Part shown: in pieces, positions 41,124-52,312 of the stretch
How positions within the stretch are numbered: the stretch's first letter is position 1
Layout: each line of letters begins with the position of its first letter
DNA from: an uncultured Sphingomonadales bacterium
GTDB lineage: Bacteria; Pseudomonadota; Alphaproteobacteria; Sphingomonadales; Sphingomonadaceae
Length of the DNA stretch: 63,137 nucleotides
Direction of reading: 5' to 3'
NCBI GenBank assembly: GCA_903858875.1
Contig: CAIOKP010000261.1
Span: forward strand, 1 to 63,137
Notes under the pieces: model-generated
Told to the model about the DNA's origin: nothing
The model's input: the letters and a program-made list of their open reading frames with translations, nothing else
The model's database searches: none
Program-made: the position numbers and the translations under genes

Positions 41124-41866
41124 ATCGCCAACGTGCCGAGGATGCCGCCGTCGACCGCCCAGCTTTGCGCGGTCACATGGCTGGCCTCATCCGACAGCAG
41201 AAACGCCGCGACCGCCGCCGCCTCCTCCGCCGAACCGATGCGGCCCTGTGGCACCCGCGCGGCCATCGTTGGGCGCTGGGCCTCGGGCACATCGGCCAAC
41301 ATCGGCGTCTCGATAAAGCCGGGCAGCAGGCAATTGCACCGCACGCCATGCGGCGCTGCCTCCATCGCCACACCGCGCGCGATGCCCAACACCGCATGTT
41401 TGCTGGCCAGATAGCCGATATTGCCCGCCAACCCGCGCGCCGAGGCAAGGCTGCCCGTCACCAAAATCGACCCGGCACGCCGTGCGATCATCGCCGGCAA
41501 GACATGCGCAATCGCCCAGAATACCGAGGTTGTGTTGACCCGCAGCACCGCGTCAAACACCGCGTCGTCATAGTCCTGTGTCATGGCAAATGCGCCGCCG
41601 GTCCCGGCATTCAGGAACAGCCCGTCGATTGCCCCCTGCTGCGCCACCGCACTGTCGAGCGCGGCCAGCAAATGCGCCTTGTCGCCCACATCGGCAGCGG
41701 CAAAACCGGCATTCGGCCCGATCTCTGCGGCCAATTCCTGCAACAGCGCGGCGCGGCGAGCGATCAGCGTGACCTTGCCCCCGGCGCGCGCGATCCGCCG
41801 CGCGGTGGCCTTTCCGATGCCGGTCGAGGCGCCGGTGATAACGATGTGGCGGCCCGTGAAGTCCAT
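41120..41866 (-). CDS. SDR family oxidoreductase
   Basis: VITGASTGIGKATARRIA; YLASKHAVLGI. Confidence 0.93.
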   Translation of the reverse strand: MDFTGRHIVITGASTGIGKATARRIARAGGKVTLIARRAALLQELAAEIGPNAGFAAADVGDKAHLLAALDSAVAQQGAIDGLFLNAGTGGAFAMTQDYDDAVFDAVLRVNTTSVFWAIAHVLPAMIARRAGSILVTGSLASARGLAGNIGYLASKHAVLGIARGVAMEAAPHGVRCNCLLPGFIETPMLADVPEAQRPTMAARVPQGRIGSAEEAAAVAAFLLSDEASHVTAQSWAVDGGILGTLAI

Positions 41867-42015
41867 GGCGGTCTCTCTCCCTTACGGCGTTATGCCCTTT
41901 GTCCTGTCTTGCCCGTTTCCGCATAGGATTGCCAGAGGGTGACGCGTCCCGCGCAACCAGCTATGACCGGCGGCCTCGTCCCCCGCGCATCCCCCCAAAC
42001 ATCAGGCCATCCCCC

Positions 42016-43260
42016 ATGTCGAACGGCGAATTATCCTCCCTGTTTTTCCTGCAAATGGCCGCGATCATCGCGACCTGCCGCGCGGTGGGCTGGCTGTGCC
42101 ATCGCTATCTGGGCCAACCGCAAGTGGTGGGCGAAATGATCGCCGGCGTGTTGCTTGGCCCGTCGTTGCTGGGGATGGTCGCGCCGGGGATCGAGGCGGC
42201 GCTGTTTCCCGCCGAGACCAAAAAGCTGTTGTATGTTGGCGCGCAATTGGGCGTCGGATTGTACATGTTCCTGGTCGGGCTAACCTTTGACCGCGACGAA
42301 TTTCGCGCCAGCGCTGGCCCTGCCGCCGCCGTCTCGATCGGCGGCATGATCGCGCCCTTTGCCGTCGCGGCGGCGATGGTGCCATGGTTGATGGGGATGC
42401 CAGGGCTGTTCATGCCGAGCGTCGGCACGGCCCAAGCTGCGCTGTTTCTCGGCGCGGCGATTGCGATCACCGCCTTTCCCATGCTGGCGCGGATCATCCA
42501 CGAACGCGGGCTGGCGGGAACGCGGCTGGGCACGTTGTCGCTGTCGGCCGGTGCGATTGGCGATGCGGGGGCGTGGATCGTCGTCGCGCTGGTGCTGGCC
42601 AGCCTTGGCGAGGGCGCGGGCATCGCGATCAAGGCGGCGGGCGGGGGCGTCGCCTTTGCGCTGGTGATGGTGCTGATCGCGCCGCGGGTGCTGGCGCCGC
42701 TGGGCGGCATGGCGGCGCGGCGCGGGGTGAGCGAAGGGATGCTGGCTCTGACGCTGGGGCTGTTTCTGCTGTGTGCATGGGCGATGGATACGGTGGGAAT
42801 GCACGCGGTCTTCGGCGGCTTTCTGCTCGGCACCGCGATGCCGCGCGGCGTGTTGGCCAAGGGGTTGCGCGACAAGATCGAGCCGTTTGCCGTCACTTTC
42901 CTGTTGCCGATCTTCTTCATTTATTCCGGGCTGAACACCCAATTGCAAGTGCTGGGACAGATGAACCTGATCGCCGCGACGCTAGCGATTTTGGCTGCCG
43001 CGATTCTGGCCAAGGGCGGCGCCTGTTACATCGCGGCGCGGCTGGCGGGGGAGACGCATGATACCGCGCTCGGCATCGGGGCGCTGATGAATGCCCGGGG
43101 GTTGATGGAACTGATCATCATAAACATCGGCTTGCAACACAAGGTGATCGGGCAAGGATTGTTTGCCATGCTGGTATTGATGGCGATTGTCACGACGCTG
43201 ATGGCCACGCCGCTGTTCGCCTTGACTCGGCGAGGGCGGACCGCCGAGCCGGCAGCATAA
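42016..43260 (+). CDS. cation:proton antiporter (CPA2 type)
   Basis: LGQPQVVGEMIAGVLLGPSLLG; IYSGLNTQLQVLGQMNLI; GALMNARGLMELIIINIGL. Confidence 0.92.
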   Translation: MSNGELSSLFFLQMAAIIATCRAVGWLCHRYLGQPQVVGEMIAGVLLGPSLLGMVAPGIEAALFPAETKKLLYVGAQLGVGLYMFLVGLTFDRDEFRASAGPAAAVSIGGMIAPFAVAAAMVPWLMGMPGLFMPSVGTAQAALFLGAAIAITAFPMLARIIHERGLAGTRLGTLSLSAGAIGDAGAWIVVALVLASLGEGAGIAIKAAGGGVAFALVMVLIAPRVLAPLGGMAARRGVSEGMLALTLGLFLLCAWAMDTVGMHAVFGGFLLGTAMPRGVLAKGLRDKIEPFAVTFLLPIFFIYSGLNTQLQVLGQMNLIAATLAILAAAILAKGGACYIAARLAGETHDTALGIGALMNARGLMELIIINIGLQHKVIGQGLFAMLVLMAIVTTLMATPLFALTRRGRTAEPAA

Positions 43261-43269
43261 CCTCGCTCA

Positions 43270-43283
43270 TGCAATCGATTGTT
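43270..43283. promoter_or_regulatory. putative LacI-family operator TGCAATCGATTGTT
   Basis: Contains 10-bp palindrome CAATCGATTG; upstream of MFS-GH36-galT-galK. Confidence 0.75.
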
Positions 43284-43357
43284 GCGATTGCCATCCACTC
43301 TGGCTACGGTACGCTTTCAACGATGGCGCATCTCTAAACAACCCGCGCTGCGAAAGG

Positions 43358-44800
43358 ATGCCCATGGCCCAAGCAATGCCGATCGCAGGCGCGACCGACA
43401 CCACCACCGCAACGCCCCGCAAGCCGCACCTGTCGCTGATGCGGATTGTCGAGATGAACCTCGGGTTCCTCGGCCTGCAATTCAGTTTTGGCCTGCAACA
43501 GGGCAATATGGTGCCGATTTATTCGTGGCTGGGCGCGGATGAGGCGAAATTGCCGATCCTGCAATTGGCGGGACCAATGACCGGCCTGTTGATCCAGCCG
43601 TTGATCGGGGCGCTGTCGGACCGCACCGATTCGCGATTCGGGCGGCGCACCCCCTATTTCCTGATCGGCGCGGTGATGTGCAGCATGGGCCTGTTCGCCA
43701 TGCCGTTTTCCGCCACGCTGTTGATGGCGGCCAGCCTGTTGTGGTTGCTCGATGCCGGCAACAACACGACGATGGAGCCGTATCGCGCCTATGTCTCCGA
43801 CCGGCTCAACCCCGATCAGCACGAGATCGGCTTCCTGAGCCAGAGCGCCTTTACCGGCCTTGCGCAATGCCTTGCGTTTTTGACTCCGTCGATCCTTGTC
43901 TATTGGTTCGGCTTTGACCGCAATGCGGTGGACGGCCACCATATCCCGACAATCACCCACATCAGCTTTTTGATCGGCGCGGTGCTGTCGATTTCGACGA
44001 TCGTGTGGTCGGTGCTGCGCGTGCCGGAATTGCCGATGCCTGCCGACGACCGCGCGCGCATCGCCGCCGCGCCGCGCTCGATCGGCGCGACACTGGCCGA
44101 GATCTGGGACGCGATCGTCACCATGCCGCGCGCCATGCGCCAGATGGCCTGGATGAGCCTGTTCCAGTGGTACGCGTTTTCGGTCTATTGGTCGTATGCC
44201 GCGCTGTCGATTGGCCGCTCGGTGTACCAGACGGCGGACAAGACCAGCGCGGGGTTTCGCGACGCGGTGCTGACGACTCAGCAATTGGGCGCATTTTACA
44301 ACCTCATTGGTTTTGCCGCTGCCTTTGCGATGGTGCCGGTGGCGCGGAAATTGGGCGCGGCGCGGGTGCATATGGCCTGTTTGGCGCTCTGCGGGGCGTG
44401 CCTGCTGTATCTACCGCTGGTCGGGCCGACCGCTGGTGTCGCGCCGGCCGGCTTCGCGCTGCTCGCCATGCCGGAACTCGGGCGCCACCTCGGCCTGTTG
44501 ATCCCGGCGCTGGGGCTTGGCCTTGGCTGGGCCAGCATCATGGGCAATCCCTATGTCATCCTCGCCGGATCCATCCCGCGCGAACGGACGGGCGTCTATA
44601 TGGGGATCTTCAACATGATGATCGTCATCCCCATGTTGATCAATGGGCTGACCTTTGGCTGGATCTATCACGGCCCGCTGGGCGGTGATCCGGGGCGGGC
44701 GATGGGCTTTGCCGGCGCGCTGTTGATCTGCGCCGCCATCACGATGATCTGGGTAAAAAACCCCGCCAAGGACGCCGACATTGACCTCTTGCCCGCCTGA
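43358..44800 (+). CDS. MFS transporter (SLC45/sugar-type; start 43358 or 43364)
   Basis: 12-TM; LQQGNMVPIYSWLGADEAKLPILQLAGPMTGLLIQPLIGALSDRTDSRFGRRTPYFLIGA. Confidence 0.88.
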   Translation: MPMAQAMPIAGATDTTTATPRKPHLSLMRIVEMNLGFLGLQFSFGLQQGNMVPIYSWLGADEAKLPILQLAGPMTGLLIQPLIGALSDRTDSRFGRRTPYFLIGAVMCSMGLFAMPFSATLLMAASLLWLLDAGNNTTMEPYRAYVSDRLNPDQHEIGFLSQSAFTGLAQCLAFLTPSILVYWFGFDRNAVDGHHIPTITHISFLIGAVLSISTIVWSVLRVPELPMPADDRARIAAAPRSIGATLAEIWDAIVTMPRAMRQMAWMSLFQWYAFSVYWSYAALSIGRSVYQTADKTSAGFRDAVLTTQQLGAFYNLIGFAAAFAMVPVARKLGAARVHMACLALCGACLLYLPLVGPTAGVAPAGFALLAMPELGRHLGLLIPALGLGLGWASIMGNPYVILAGSIPRERTGVYMGIFNMMIVIPMLINGLTFGWIYHGPLGGDPGRAMGFAGALLICAAITMIWVKNPAKDADIDLLPA

Positions 44801-46853
44801 ATATGCTGTTCTTCATTCGCCCGCCTGCACCGCCATTTGGGAGGTGCCGGTGGGCGAGGCCCCGCTGTGGCGATATTGGGGCCCGCGCCTGCCCGATGGC
44901 GTCACGCCAGGGGCAGCCTTGCGCGATACGCGGCCAGAGCCGAGCTTTGCCCTCCATTTTGACCAACCCTTGTCGATCTTTCCCGGCGTCGGCCTCGGCT
45001 GGTTCGGTCAGAGCGCGCTATTGGCGCATCGCGGCGGCGGCGATTGGGCGCAGGCGATCACCGATTGCCGGGTGGAACCGGTGGGCACCGACACCCTTCG
45101 CTTTCACCTGACCGATGCCGCCGCACAAGTGGCGGCGATCATCACGGCACGGCTCGATCCTGCGACCGATACGCTGACCCTGTCCACCACGCTGACCAAT
45201 AGTGGCGATGGCATTGTGGATGTGTCATGGCTGGCGGCGGGCAACGTCCCCCTGCCGCCCGATGCCGACGCGGTGCGGTCATGGGCCGGGCGCCACAATA
45301 GCGAATTCGTAGCGGTCGACGACACGCTCACCCGCTCCACATGGCGGCGCGAGAACCGGCGCGGGCTGACCTCGCATGACTGCTTTCCCGGCGCGGTGGT
45401 CACTTGCGCCGATGGCACCGCCTATGGCGTGCAATTGGCGTGGAGCGGCAACCATCTGCAACAGATCGAATGGATCGACGATGGCACGCGCCAATGGCAG
45501 ATGGGCGAATGGCTGGCCCCCGGCGAGGTGCGGCTGAACCCCGGCGAGGCGATTACCACGCCCGACATGCTGGCGACCGTATCGGCGGAGGGGGCCAATG
45601 GCGTGGCGTGGGCGTTCCACCGCGCCATCCGGGCGCGGATGACTTGGCCCGGAGACGCGATGCGCCCGCGCCCGGTCCACCTCAACACGTGGGAAGGGTT
45701 CTATTTCGACCACGACCTGTCGGCGCTCAAAGAACTGGCCGACGCCGCCGCCACGGTCGGGATCGAGCGTTTCGTGCTCGACGACGGCTGGTTTGGCGGC
45801 AAGGCCAAGGGGCGCGATGACGACACGTCCTCGCTCGGCGATTGGGCGGTGGATTTCCGAAAATACCCCGATGGTTTGGCGCCGCTGGCCGATCATGTGG
45901 TCGGGCTGGGCATGGAATTCGGCCTGTGGGTCGAACCTGAAATGATCAACCCAGACAGCGACCTCTATCGCGCGCATCCCGATTGGGCGCTGCATATCGA
46001 TGGTCGGCCATTGCTGGGCGCGCGCAATCAATTGGTGCTGGATATGGGGCGCGCGGATGTGCGTGACTATCTGTTCACCGCGATTGCCGGACATCTCGAC
46101 AGTTTGCCAATTTCCTATCTCAAATGGGACCATAACCGCGACCTGACCCACGCCGGGCGCACCCCGCAATTTCGCGCCCAAGTGCTGGGCGCCTATGCCT
46201 TGATGGCGCGATTGCGCAGCGCCTATCCCGCGGTCGAGATCGAGGCCTGTGCCGGCGGCGGCGGGCGGATTGATGCGGGGATCATTGCCCATACCCACCG
46301 TTTTTGGACCAGCGATTGCATCGACGCGATCAGCAGGGTCAGCATCCAGCGCGGGTTTTTGCAATTCATGCCACCCGAAGTGATGGGCAGCCATGTCGGC
46401 GCCTGCCCCGCGCATTCGACCGGCCGTATGCAGTCGATGCCGTTCCGGGCGGGCGTCGCGCTGCCCGGCCATTTCGGCGTCGAGTTGGACCTGCGCCAAC
46501 TGAACGCCATCGAAACCGCGGACCTGACCGCCACCATCGCGCGCTATAAAACACTCCGCGACCGGCTGCATGGCACGCGCGTGTGGCAGGGCGAGGCGGG
46601 CGACAGCGTGGTCTGGCAAGCGCATGGCGACAGCGCGGCCTTGCTGCTGCTCGTCACCCGCATCGCACCGACCACCCAGCGTCACTTGCCGCATCTGCGC
46701 CTGCCGATGGTCGATCCAACCCGCAGCTATCGGTTTGCCCGCGAAGGCGCCGCGCCGATCGAACTGGATGGTGCATGGGCGGCGCGCGTCGGCCTGCCGC
46801 TACCACCGATGCGCGGCGAGGAAGTGCTGATTGTCGAGGTCACGGCGCTATGA
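44781..46853 (+). CDS. alpha-galactosidase, GH36 (TTG start)
   Basis: [34 protein letters not shown]. Confidence 0.94.
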   Translation: MTSCPPEYAVLHSPACTAIWEVPVGEAPLWRYWGPRLPDGVTPGAALRDTRPEPSFALHFDQPLSIFPGVGLGWFGQSALLAHRGGGDWAQAITDCRVEPVGTDTLRFHLTDAAAQVAAIITARLDPATDTLTLSTTLTNSGDGIVDVSWLAAGNVPLPPDADAVRSWAGRHNSEFVAVDDTLTRSTWRRENRRGLTSHDCFPGAVVTCADGTAYGVQLAWSGNHLQQIEWIDDGTRQWQMGEWLAPGEVRLNPGEAITTPDMLATVSAEGANGVAWAFHRAIRARMTWPGDAMRPRPVHLNTWEGFYFDHDLSALKELADAAATVGIERFVLDDGWFGGKAKGRDDDTSSLGDWAVDFRKYPDGLAPLADHVVGLGMEFGLWVEPEMINPDSDLYRAHPDWALHIDGRPLLGARNQLVLDMGRADVRDYLFTAIAGHLDSLPISYLKWDHNRDLTHAGRTPQFRAQVLGAYALMARLRSAYPAVEIEACAGGGGRIDAGIIAHTHRFWTSDCIDAISRVSIQRGFLQFMPPEVMGSHVGACPAHSTGRMQSMPFRAGVALPGHFGVELDLRQLNAIETADLTATIARYKTLRDRLHGTRVWQGEAGDSVVWQAHGDSAALLLLVTRIAPTTQRHLPHLRLPMVDPTRSYRFAREGAAPIELDGAWAARVGLPLPPMRGEEVLIVEVTAL

Positions 46854-47884
46854 CGTTTGCCCCCACCGACCATCCGCACCGCCGCTACAACCCGCTGAAA
46901 GGCGAATGGCTGCTCGTCTCCCCTCACCGGGCCAAACGCCCATGGCAGGGGCAGGAAGACGCCCCCGACATCGAAACTCGCCCCGCGCATGACCCGGCCT
47001 GCTATCTATGCGCCGGCAACACCCGCGTCACGGGCGAGGTCAATCCGGCCTATGATGGCACCTTCGTATTCGCCAATGACTTTGCGGCGCTGGCCCCCGA
47101 TACGCCTGCGCCCCCCGCCGCCGACGGTCTGTTCCAGATCGCCCCGGCGCAGGGCGAGGCGCGCGTGATCTGCTTTTCGCCCGATCATGGCAAGACGCTG
47201 CCCGAACTGACGCTGCCGCAAATTGGCGGTGTGATCGACACCTGGGCCGCCCAGACGGCGGAATTGGGCGCCCGCTATGCCCATGTGCAAGTGTTTGAAA
47301 ACAAGGGCGCGATGATGGGCTGTTCCAACCCGCATCCGCATGGACAAGTTTGGGCCTGCGATTTCCTGCCCAACGAAATCACGACAGAGGACCGCACGCA
47401 ACGCGCATGGCGCGGCGAACATGGCACCCCCATGCTGCTGGCGCTGGCCGAGGCAGAGGCGGGTGGCCCACGCGTCGTGGTAGAGACCGAGCATTGGCTG
47501 GCGATCGTACCATTCTGGGCGGCTTGGCCGTTTGAAACGCTGATGCTGCCGCGCTTTGCCGTGGCGCGGCTGCCCGATCTGACGCCGGACCAGCGGACCG
47601 GTCTGGCCCGCGCGATCCGCGAAGTGACCATTCGTTATGACAATCTGTTTCGCTGTTCCTTTCCCTATTCGATGGGCTGGCACGGCGCGCCGTTTGGCCA
47701 AGGCGATAGCGGGCATTGGCAATTACACGCCCATTTTTATCCGCCGCTGCTGCGCTCTGCCGCCGTGCGCAAATTCATGGTCGGCTTTGAAATGTTGGCC
47801 GAGGCGCAGCGTGATCTGACGCCCGAACAGGCCGCCGAACGCCTGCGCGCGGTTAGCCCGATCCATTACCGGACCTGCCCATGA
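46850..47884 (+). CDS. galT: UDP-glucose--hexose-1-phosphate uridylyltransferase
   Basis: [41 protein letters not shown]. Confidence 0.96.
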   Translation: MTFAPTDHPHRRYNPLKGEWLLVSPHRAKRPWQGQEDAPDIETRPAHDPACYLCAGNTRVTGEVNPAYDGTFVFANDFAALAPDTPAPPAADGLFQIAPAQGEARVICFSPDHGKTLPELTLPQIGGVIDTWAAQTAELGARYAHVQVFENKGAMMGCSNPHPHGQVWACDFLPNEITTEDRTQRAWRGEHGTPMLLALAEAEAGGPRVVVETEHWLAIVPFWAAWPFETLMLPRFAVARLPDLTPDQRTGLARAIREVTIRYDNLFRCSFPYSMGWHGAPFGQGDSGHWQLHAHFYPPLLRSAAVRKFMVGFEMLAEAQRDLTPEQAAERLRAVSPIHYRTCP

Positions 47885-49026
47885 CCACGATCCTGCCCCA
47901 CCTTGCCGCCAGTTTTGCCGAACGTTTCGGCGGCGGCCCCGATTGCGTGGTGCGCGCGCCGGGCCGGGTCAACCTCATTGGCGAGCATACCGATTACAAC
48001 GATGGCTTTGTCCTGCCCGCCGCGATCTCGGTCGAAACGCAAGTGGCTGCGCGGCGCCGCGACGATGGCATGATCCGCGTCATGGCCACCGATTTTGCGG
48101 GCGCGGAAAGCCAGTTCGCGCTCGATGCCCCCATCACCCCGGACCCAGTGCAACCGTGGGCCGACTATGTCCGCGGCATGGCGGCGGTGATGCTGGCGGC
48201 GGGCTATGCCGTGCCGGGCGCCGATCTGGCGGTCGCGGGCACCATTCCGCGCGGCTCTGGCCTGTCGTCGTCGGCCTCGCTGTCGGTCGCGGTCGGCACG
48301 GCGCTGTCGGCGCTCGGCGGGCTGGATCTCGCGCCAGCGACCATCGCCCGGCTTGCCCAAGCGGCGGAAGGCGATTTCGTCGGGATGAAATGCGGCATCA
48401 TGGACCAACTCATCTCGGCCAGCGGCATCGCGGGTCATGTGTTGTTGATCGATTGCCGCTCGCTGGATTGCACCCCGGTGCCCGTGCCGCCGGACATGGC
48501 GATCATGATCGTCCATTCGGGCGTGACGCGCGGTCTGGTCGATGGGCATTACAATGCGCGGCGACGGTCGTGCGAAATGGCTGCCGCAGCCTTGGGTGTG
48601 GCCGCCTTGCGCGATGCCGACCTGGCGATGCTGGATGCGGCGCGCGCGCAGATGGATGCCACGAGTTTTGCCCGCGCGCGCCATGTGATTACCGAAAACG
48701 CCCGGACACTGGCGGCAACCAGTGCGCTGACCGACGGCGATTTGGGGACGTTGGGGGCGTTGATGGCCGCATCGCATGTCTCGATGCGCGATGATTTCGC
48801 GATCACCACACCCGCGATTGATGCGCTGGTGGCCGAATTGCAGGCGCTGATCGGGCCGCAAGGCGGCGCGCGGATGACCGGCGGCGGCTTTGGCGGCGCG
48901 GTGGTCGCGGTCATGCCGGTCGCCCGCGCGGCGGCGGTCGCCGCGGACCTGACCTATCGCACCCCAGCCGGAGACAGTCCGGACATCCTGATCGAACAGG
49001 CCTGCGCCGGGGCCGGATTGCTCTGA
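47881..49026 (+). CDS. galK: galactokinase
   Basis: [54 protein letters not shown]. Confidence 0.97.
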   Translation: MTTILPHLAASFAERFGGGPDCVVRAPGRVNLIGEHTDYNDGFVLPAAISVETQVAARRRDDGMIRVMATDFAGAESQFALDAPITPDPVQPWADYVRGMAAVMLAAGYAVPGADLAVAGTIPRGSGLSSSASLSVAVGTALSALGGLDLAPATIARLAQAAEGDFVGMKCGIMDQLISASGIAGHVLLIDCRSLDCTPVPVPPDMAIMIVHSGVTRGLVDGHYNARRRSCEMAAAALGVAALRDADLAMLDAARAQMDATSFARARHVITENARTLAATSALTDGDLGTLGALMAASHVSMRDDFAITTPAIDALVAELQALIGPQGGARMTGGGFGGAVVAVMPVARAAAVAADLTYRTPAGDSPDILIEQACAGAGLL

Positions 49027-49084
49027 TCACGCATAATCTATGCAAACGTCGGTATGAATGAGCGACGTAATGATTGACGCAGGG

Positions 49085-49098
49085 TGCAATCGATTGTT
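49085..49098. promoter_or_regulatory. putative LacI-family operator TGCAATCGATTGTT
   Basis: Identical 14-mer to 43270-43283; 61 bp upstream of GH68. Confidence 0.8.
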
Positions 49099-49158
49099 AT
49101 GACCCTTTCACAAGCTGAAAAGGTGCTCAATCGCCGCAGCAAGGGGAGATAACAGACC

Positions 49159-50331
49159 GTGCCGCAGCATCCCGCAACCCTCCGTCCGTCCGCGTGGTGC
49201 GCCGAGCATGTCCGTGCCATTGGCGACCTCGCCCCTCATACGATCGCGGCGATCGACCCTGCGGCGCTGACCCCGGCCCTGCCCGGTGTCGACCTATGGG
49301 ACCTGTGGCCGTTGCAGAACGCCGATGGCACCACCGCGCTGTTCGACGGGTGGAGCATTTGGTTCGTGCTGTCCGCGCCCGTGCTGCCCGACCCCGAGAT
49401 GCGCCATGCCGTGGCGCGCATCCGCTTGATGGCGCATCGCCGTGGCGTTGGGCGCGATGGCGAATGGCGCGATGGCGGCAATGCGCTGCCTGACGGGCTG
49501 AACCCCGGCAGCCGCGAATGGGCAGGCAGCGCGCTGTTCCACTCCGAAACGGGCGATGTCACGCTGTTCTACACCGTGGCCGGGTTCAAGGGCGAGGAAC
49601 AGACCAGCGTGGCGCAGCGCCTGTTCCAGACACGCGGGACCTTGACCGTCACCGATGGCATTCCGGCGATAACCGGCTGGTCCCCACCTGTGGAAAGCTT
49701 TACCAGCGACGACCACGACTATGTGCTGGTCAACCAGCGCGAGGGCGTGCCCGGCTTCATCAAGGGCTTTCGCGACCCCGCCCATTTCCGCGATCCCGCC
49801 GATGGTCGCACCTATATCCTGTTTACCGGATCGCTAAAGGCCTCGACCCACACACATAACGCCTGCATCGGCATCGCACGGGCCGAGGATGCGGCGCTGA
49901 CCCAATGGACACTGTTGCCCCCGTTGATTAGCGCCGACACGCTGAACAACGAACAGGAACGCCCACTGGTGATCCACCGCAACGGGTTCTATTACCTGTT
50001 CTGGTCCACCCAGCGCAAAGTCTTTGCCCCCGATGGCCCGAGCGGCCCCAATGGCATCTATGGCATGGTCGCAGAACATCTGTTTGGCCCGTGGGAACCG
50101 TTGAACGGCACCGGCCTTGTCGCCTGCAACCCCGAACACGTGCCGTTTCAGGCCTATAGCTGGTGGGTCGACAACGACCTCACCGTCTGGGGCTTTGCCG
50201 ATTACGCCGGCGTCTCGCGCGAAGAACTGATTGACGACGGCGCGTGGCGGCGCGACCATTTCGCTGGCACCCCCGCCCCGACCTTCCGCCTTGCGCTGGA
50301 TGGCCGCCGCGGCTGGGTCGAACAGGCCTGA
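49159..50331 (+). CDS. GH68 family sucrase/beta-fructosidase (no obvious signal peptide)
   Basis: LWDLWPLQNADG (nucleophile motif), GFRDPAHF (RDP), NEQERPLVI (acid/base). Confidence 0.9.
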   Translation: MPQHPATLRPSAWCAEHVRAIGDLAPHTIAAIDPAALTPALPGVDLWDLWPLQNADGTTALFDGWSIWFVLSAPVLPDPEMRHAVARIRLMAHRRGVGRDGEWRDGGNALPDGLNPGSREWAGSALFHSETGDVTLFYTVAGFKGEEQTSVAQRLFQTRGTLTVTDGIPAITGWSPPVESFTSDDHDYVLVNQREGVPGFIKGFRDPAHFRDPADGRTYILFTGSLKASTHTHNACIGIARAEDAALTQWTLLPPLISADTLNNEQERPLVIHRNGFYYLFWSTQRKVFAPDGPSGPNGIYGMVAEHLFGPWEPLNGTGLVACNPEHVPFQAYSWWVDNDLTVWGFADYAGVSREELIDDGAWRRDHFAGTPAPTFRLALDGRRGWVEQA

Positions 50332-50352
50332 TCCGGGGGCGGGAGAGACACA

Positions 50353-51216
50353 ATGGCAAATTACGGCTTGATCGAAGCGGGCGGCACCAAATTCGTGCTC
50401 GGCGTGTCCGATGACGAGGGCAATATTGCCGCCCGTCACCAGATCCCGACCACGACGCCGGAGGAAACGCTGGGCGCCTGCGTCGGCTGGTTTCGCGAAC
50501 AGGGGCTTGCCCCCGCCGCAATCGGCATTGCCAGCTTTGGTCCGCTCGACCTCAACCGCGCGTCGCCGACATGGGGCCATGTCACCCGCACGCCCAAGCC
50601 GTTTTGGAGCGGGGCCGATCTGGTCGGACCCTTCGCCCGCGCGTTCGGCTGCGCCGTGGGGATCGAAACCGACGTCAATGGCGCCGCGCTGGCCGAGGCG
50701 CGCTGGGGCGCGGGTCGGTCGTTGAATTCGCTGCTGTATCTAACGATTGGCACCGGGGTTGGCGGCGGCTTTGTGTCCGATGGGCGGCTGTTGCACGGGC
50801 TGTCGCACCCCGAAATGGGCCATATCCGCTTGCCGCGCCACCCACAGGATATGGATTTTGCCGGCCACTGCCCGTTCCACGGCGCCTGCCTTGAAGGGCT
50901 CGCCGCCGGGCCGTCGATCCTTGCACGGTGGGGGCAATCCTTGTCCGAACTGCCCGCCGATCATCACGGCGCGGACATCATCGCATGGTATCTGGGGCAA
51001 GCCATCGCAACATTCCAGGCCATACTGGAACCCGCCCGCATCGTGATGGGCGGCGGCGTGATGGCCACGCCCGGCCTGATCGACAAGGTGCGCCATGCCG
51101 CGACCGCCGCGGGCAATGGCTATTTCGTCAGCGATCCGGCGCAAGTCGTGGTCACCCCCGGCCTTGGCAGCAACTCCGGCCTGCTCGGCGCCCTGGCTGT
51201 CGCGCTGGGGATTTAG
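50353..51216 (+). CDS. ROK family fructokinase
   Basis: LIEAGGTKFVLGV; GIASFGPLDLN; GTGVGGGFVSDGRL; HCPFHGACLEGLAAGPSI. Confidence 0.9.
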   Translation: MANYGLIEAGGTKFVLGVSDDEGNIAARHQIPTTTPEETLGACVGWFREQGLAPAAIGIASFGPLDLNRASPTWGHVTRTPKPFWSGADLVGPFARAFGCAVGIETDVNGAALAEARWGAGRSLNSLLYLTIGTGVGGGFVSDGRLLHGLSHPEMGHIRLPRHPQDMDFAGHCPFHGACLEGLAAGPSILARWGQSLSELPADHHGADIIAWYLGQAIATFQAILEPARIVMGGGVMATPGLIDKVRHAATAAGNGYFVSDPAQVVVTPGLGSNSGLLGALAVALGI

Positions 51217-52214
51217 GCGGATAGCCGCACGATCAGTTCGGGCTGCATCACGACGCTTTCTGTATCCTCGCCAGCGATCCGGCGCAGCAGCATATCGACC
51301 AGATGATGTGCCCCGCGCGTCAGATCCTGGCTGATGGTAGTCAGGCGCGGCACCGTTTGTTCGCCAATCGCCAAGCCGTCATAGCCGATCACCCGCACAT
51401 CGCCCGGCACCGACAGGCCAAATTCGGCCAGCGCCCGCAAAGTGCTCATCGCGATCACGTCGGACGCGGCGACAATGCCCTGCGGCCGCTCGCTGGTTGA
51501 CCCCAAAAAGCCCGCAATATCCGGATGCGCCGCTTCGGCGACCAGATGCGCCGGCAACACGGTCGGTTCGCCCAGCCCGGCGCGGGCCATCGCATCGCGG
51601 CACCCGTCCAGTCGCTGACCGATTTCCAGCGCCTTGGGGTCGCCAAAAAAGGCGATGCGCTCACACCCTTGCGCGATCAGATGGCTGGCCGCCAGATCGC
51701 CGCCCCGCCGGTTGTCGGACCCGACCGAGCAATGCACTTGCCCCGGTTCATGGCCGCCCCACACCACCAAGGGGCGATAGCGCGCCGCGACCCGGTCGAG
51801 CGTCGCGGCTTGATCCGATTGGCCGATCACGATGATGCCATCGACCCGCCCGGAATCGGACACCCGTTCCAGCCAGGCATTGTCGGTCGGGATCACTCGC
51901 GACAGCAGGAGATCATACCCCCGCTCAGTCAATTCGTCGGCCAAGAGGCCCAGCATGGTGATAAAAAACGGGTCGGAAATATGCTGACCTGTCTCATGCC
52001 CCAGCGGGATCAGCACGCCAATCGCCCCGGTGCGCTGAATCCGCAGATTGCGCGCCATGACGTTGGGGCGGAATCCGTGTTCATCGGCTAGGGCCTGAAT
52101 CCGCGTCCGCGTCTTCTCACTAATCAACCCCGACCCGGCCAGCGCGCGCGACACCGTCCCGGTCGAAACGCCGGCCAGTTCAGCCAATTCCTTGATGTTA
52201 CGTATTTTTACCAT
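51213..52214 (-). CDS. LacI family transcriptional regulator
   Basis: NIKELAELAGVSTGTVSRALAGSGLISEKTRTRIQALADEHGFRPN. Confidence 0.95.
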   Translation of the reverse strand: MVKIRNIKELAELAGVSTGTVSRALAGSGLISEKTRTRIQALADEHGFRPNVMARNLRIQRTGAIGVLIPLGHETGQHISDPFFITMLGLLADELTERGYDLLLSRVIPTDNAWLERVSDSGRVDGIIVIGQSDQAATLDRVAARYRPLVVWGGHEPGQVHCSVGSDNRRGGDLAASHLIAQGCERIAFFGDPKALEIGQRLDGCRDAMARAGLGEPTVLPAHLVAEAAHPDIAGFLGSTSERPQGIVAASDVIAMSTLRALAEFGLSVPGDVRVIGYDGLAIGEQTVPRLTTISQDLTRGAHHLVDMLLRRIAGEDTESVVMQPELIVRLSA

Positions 52215-52312
52215 GCCCAGAGCGGCATCCTTCTGCGATATTGGATTAATGTTTCGTGCCGCACCTTCGCAATTGCAAGGTGAATTTGCGGCAACGCAAC
52301 CGCAACGTCGCG

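Noticed and set aside
45279-46694. 471-aa minus-strand ORF
   Set aside because: Antisense to the GH36 alpha-galactosidase; composition artefact
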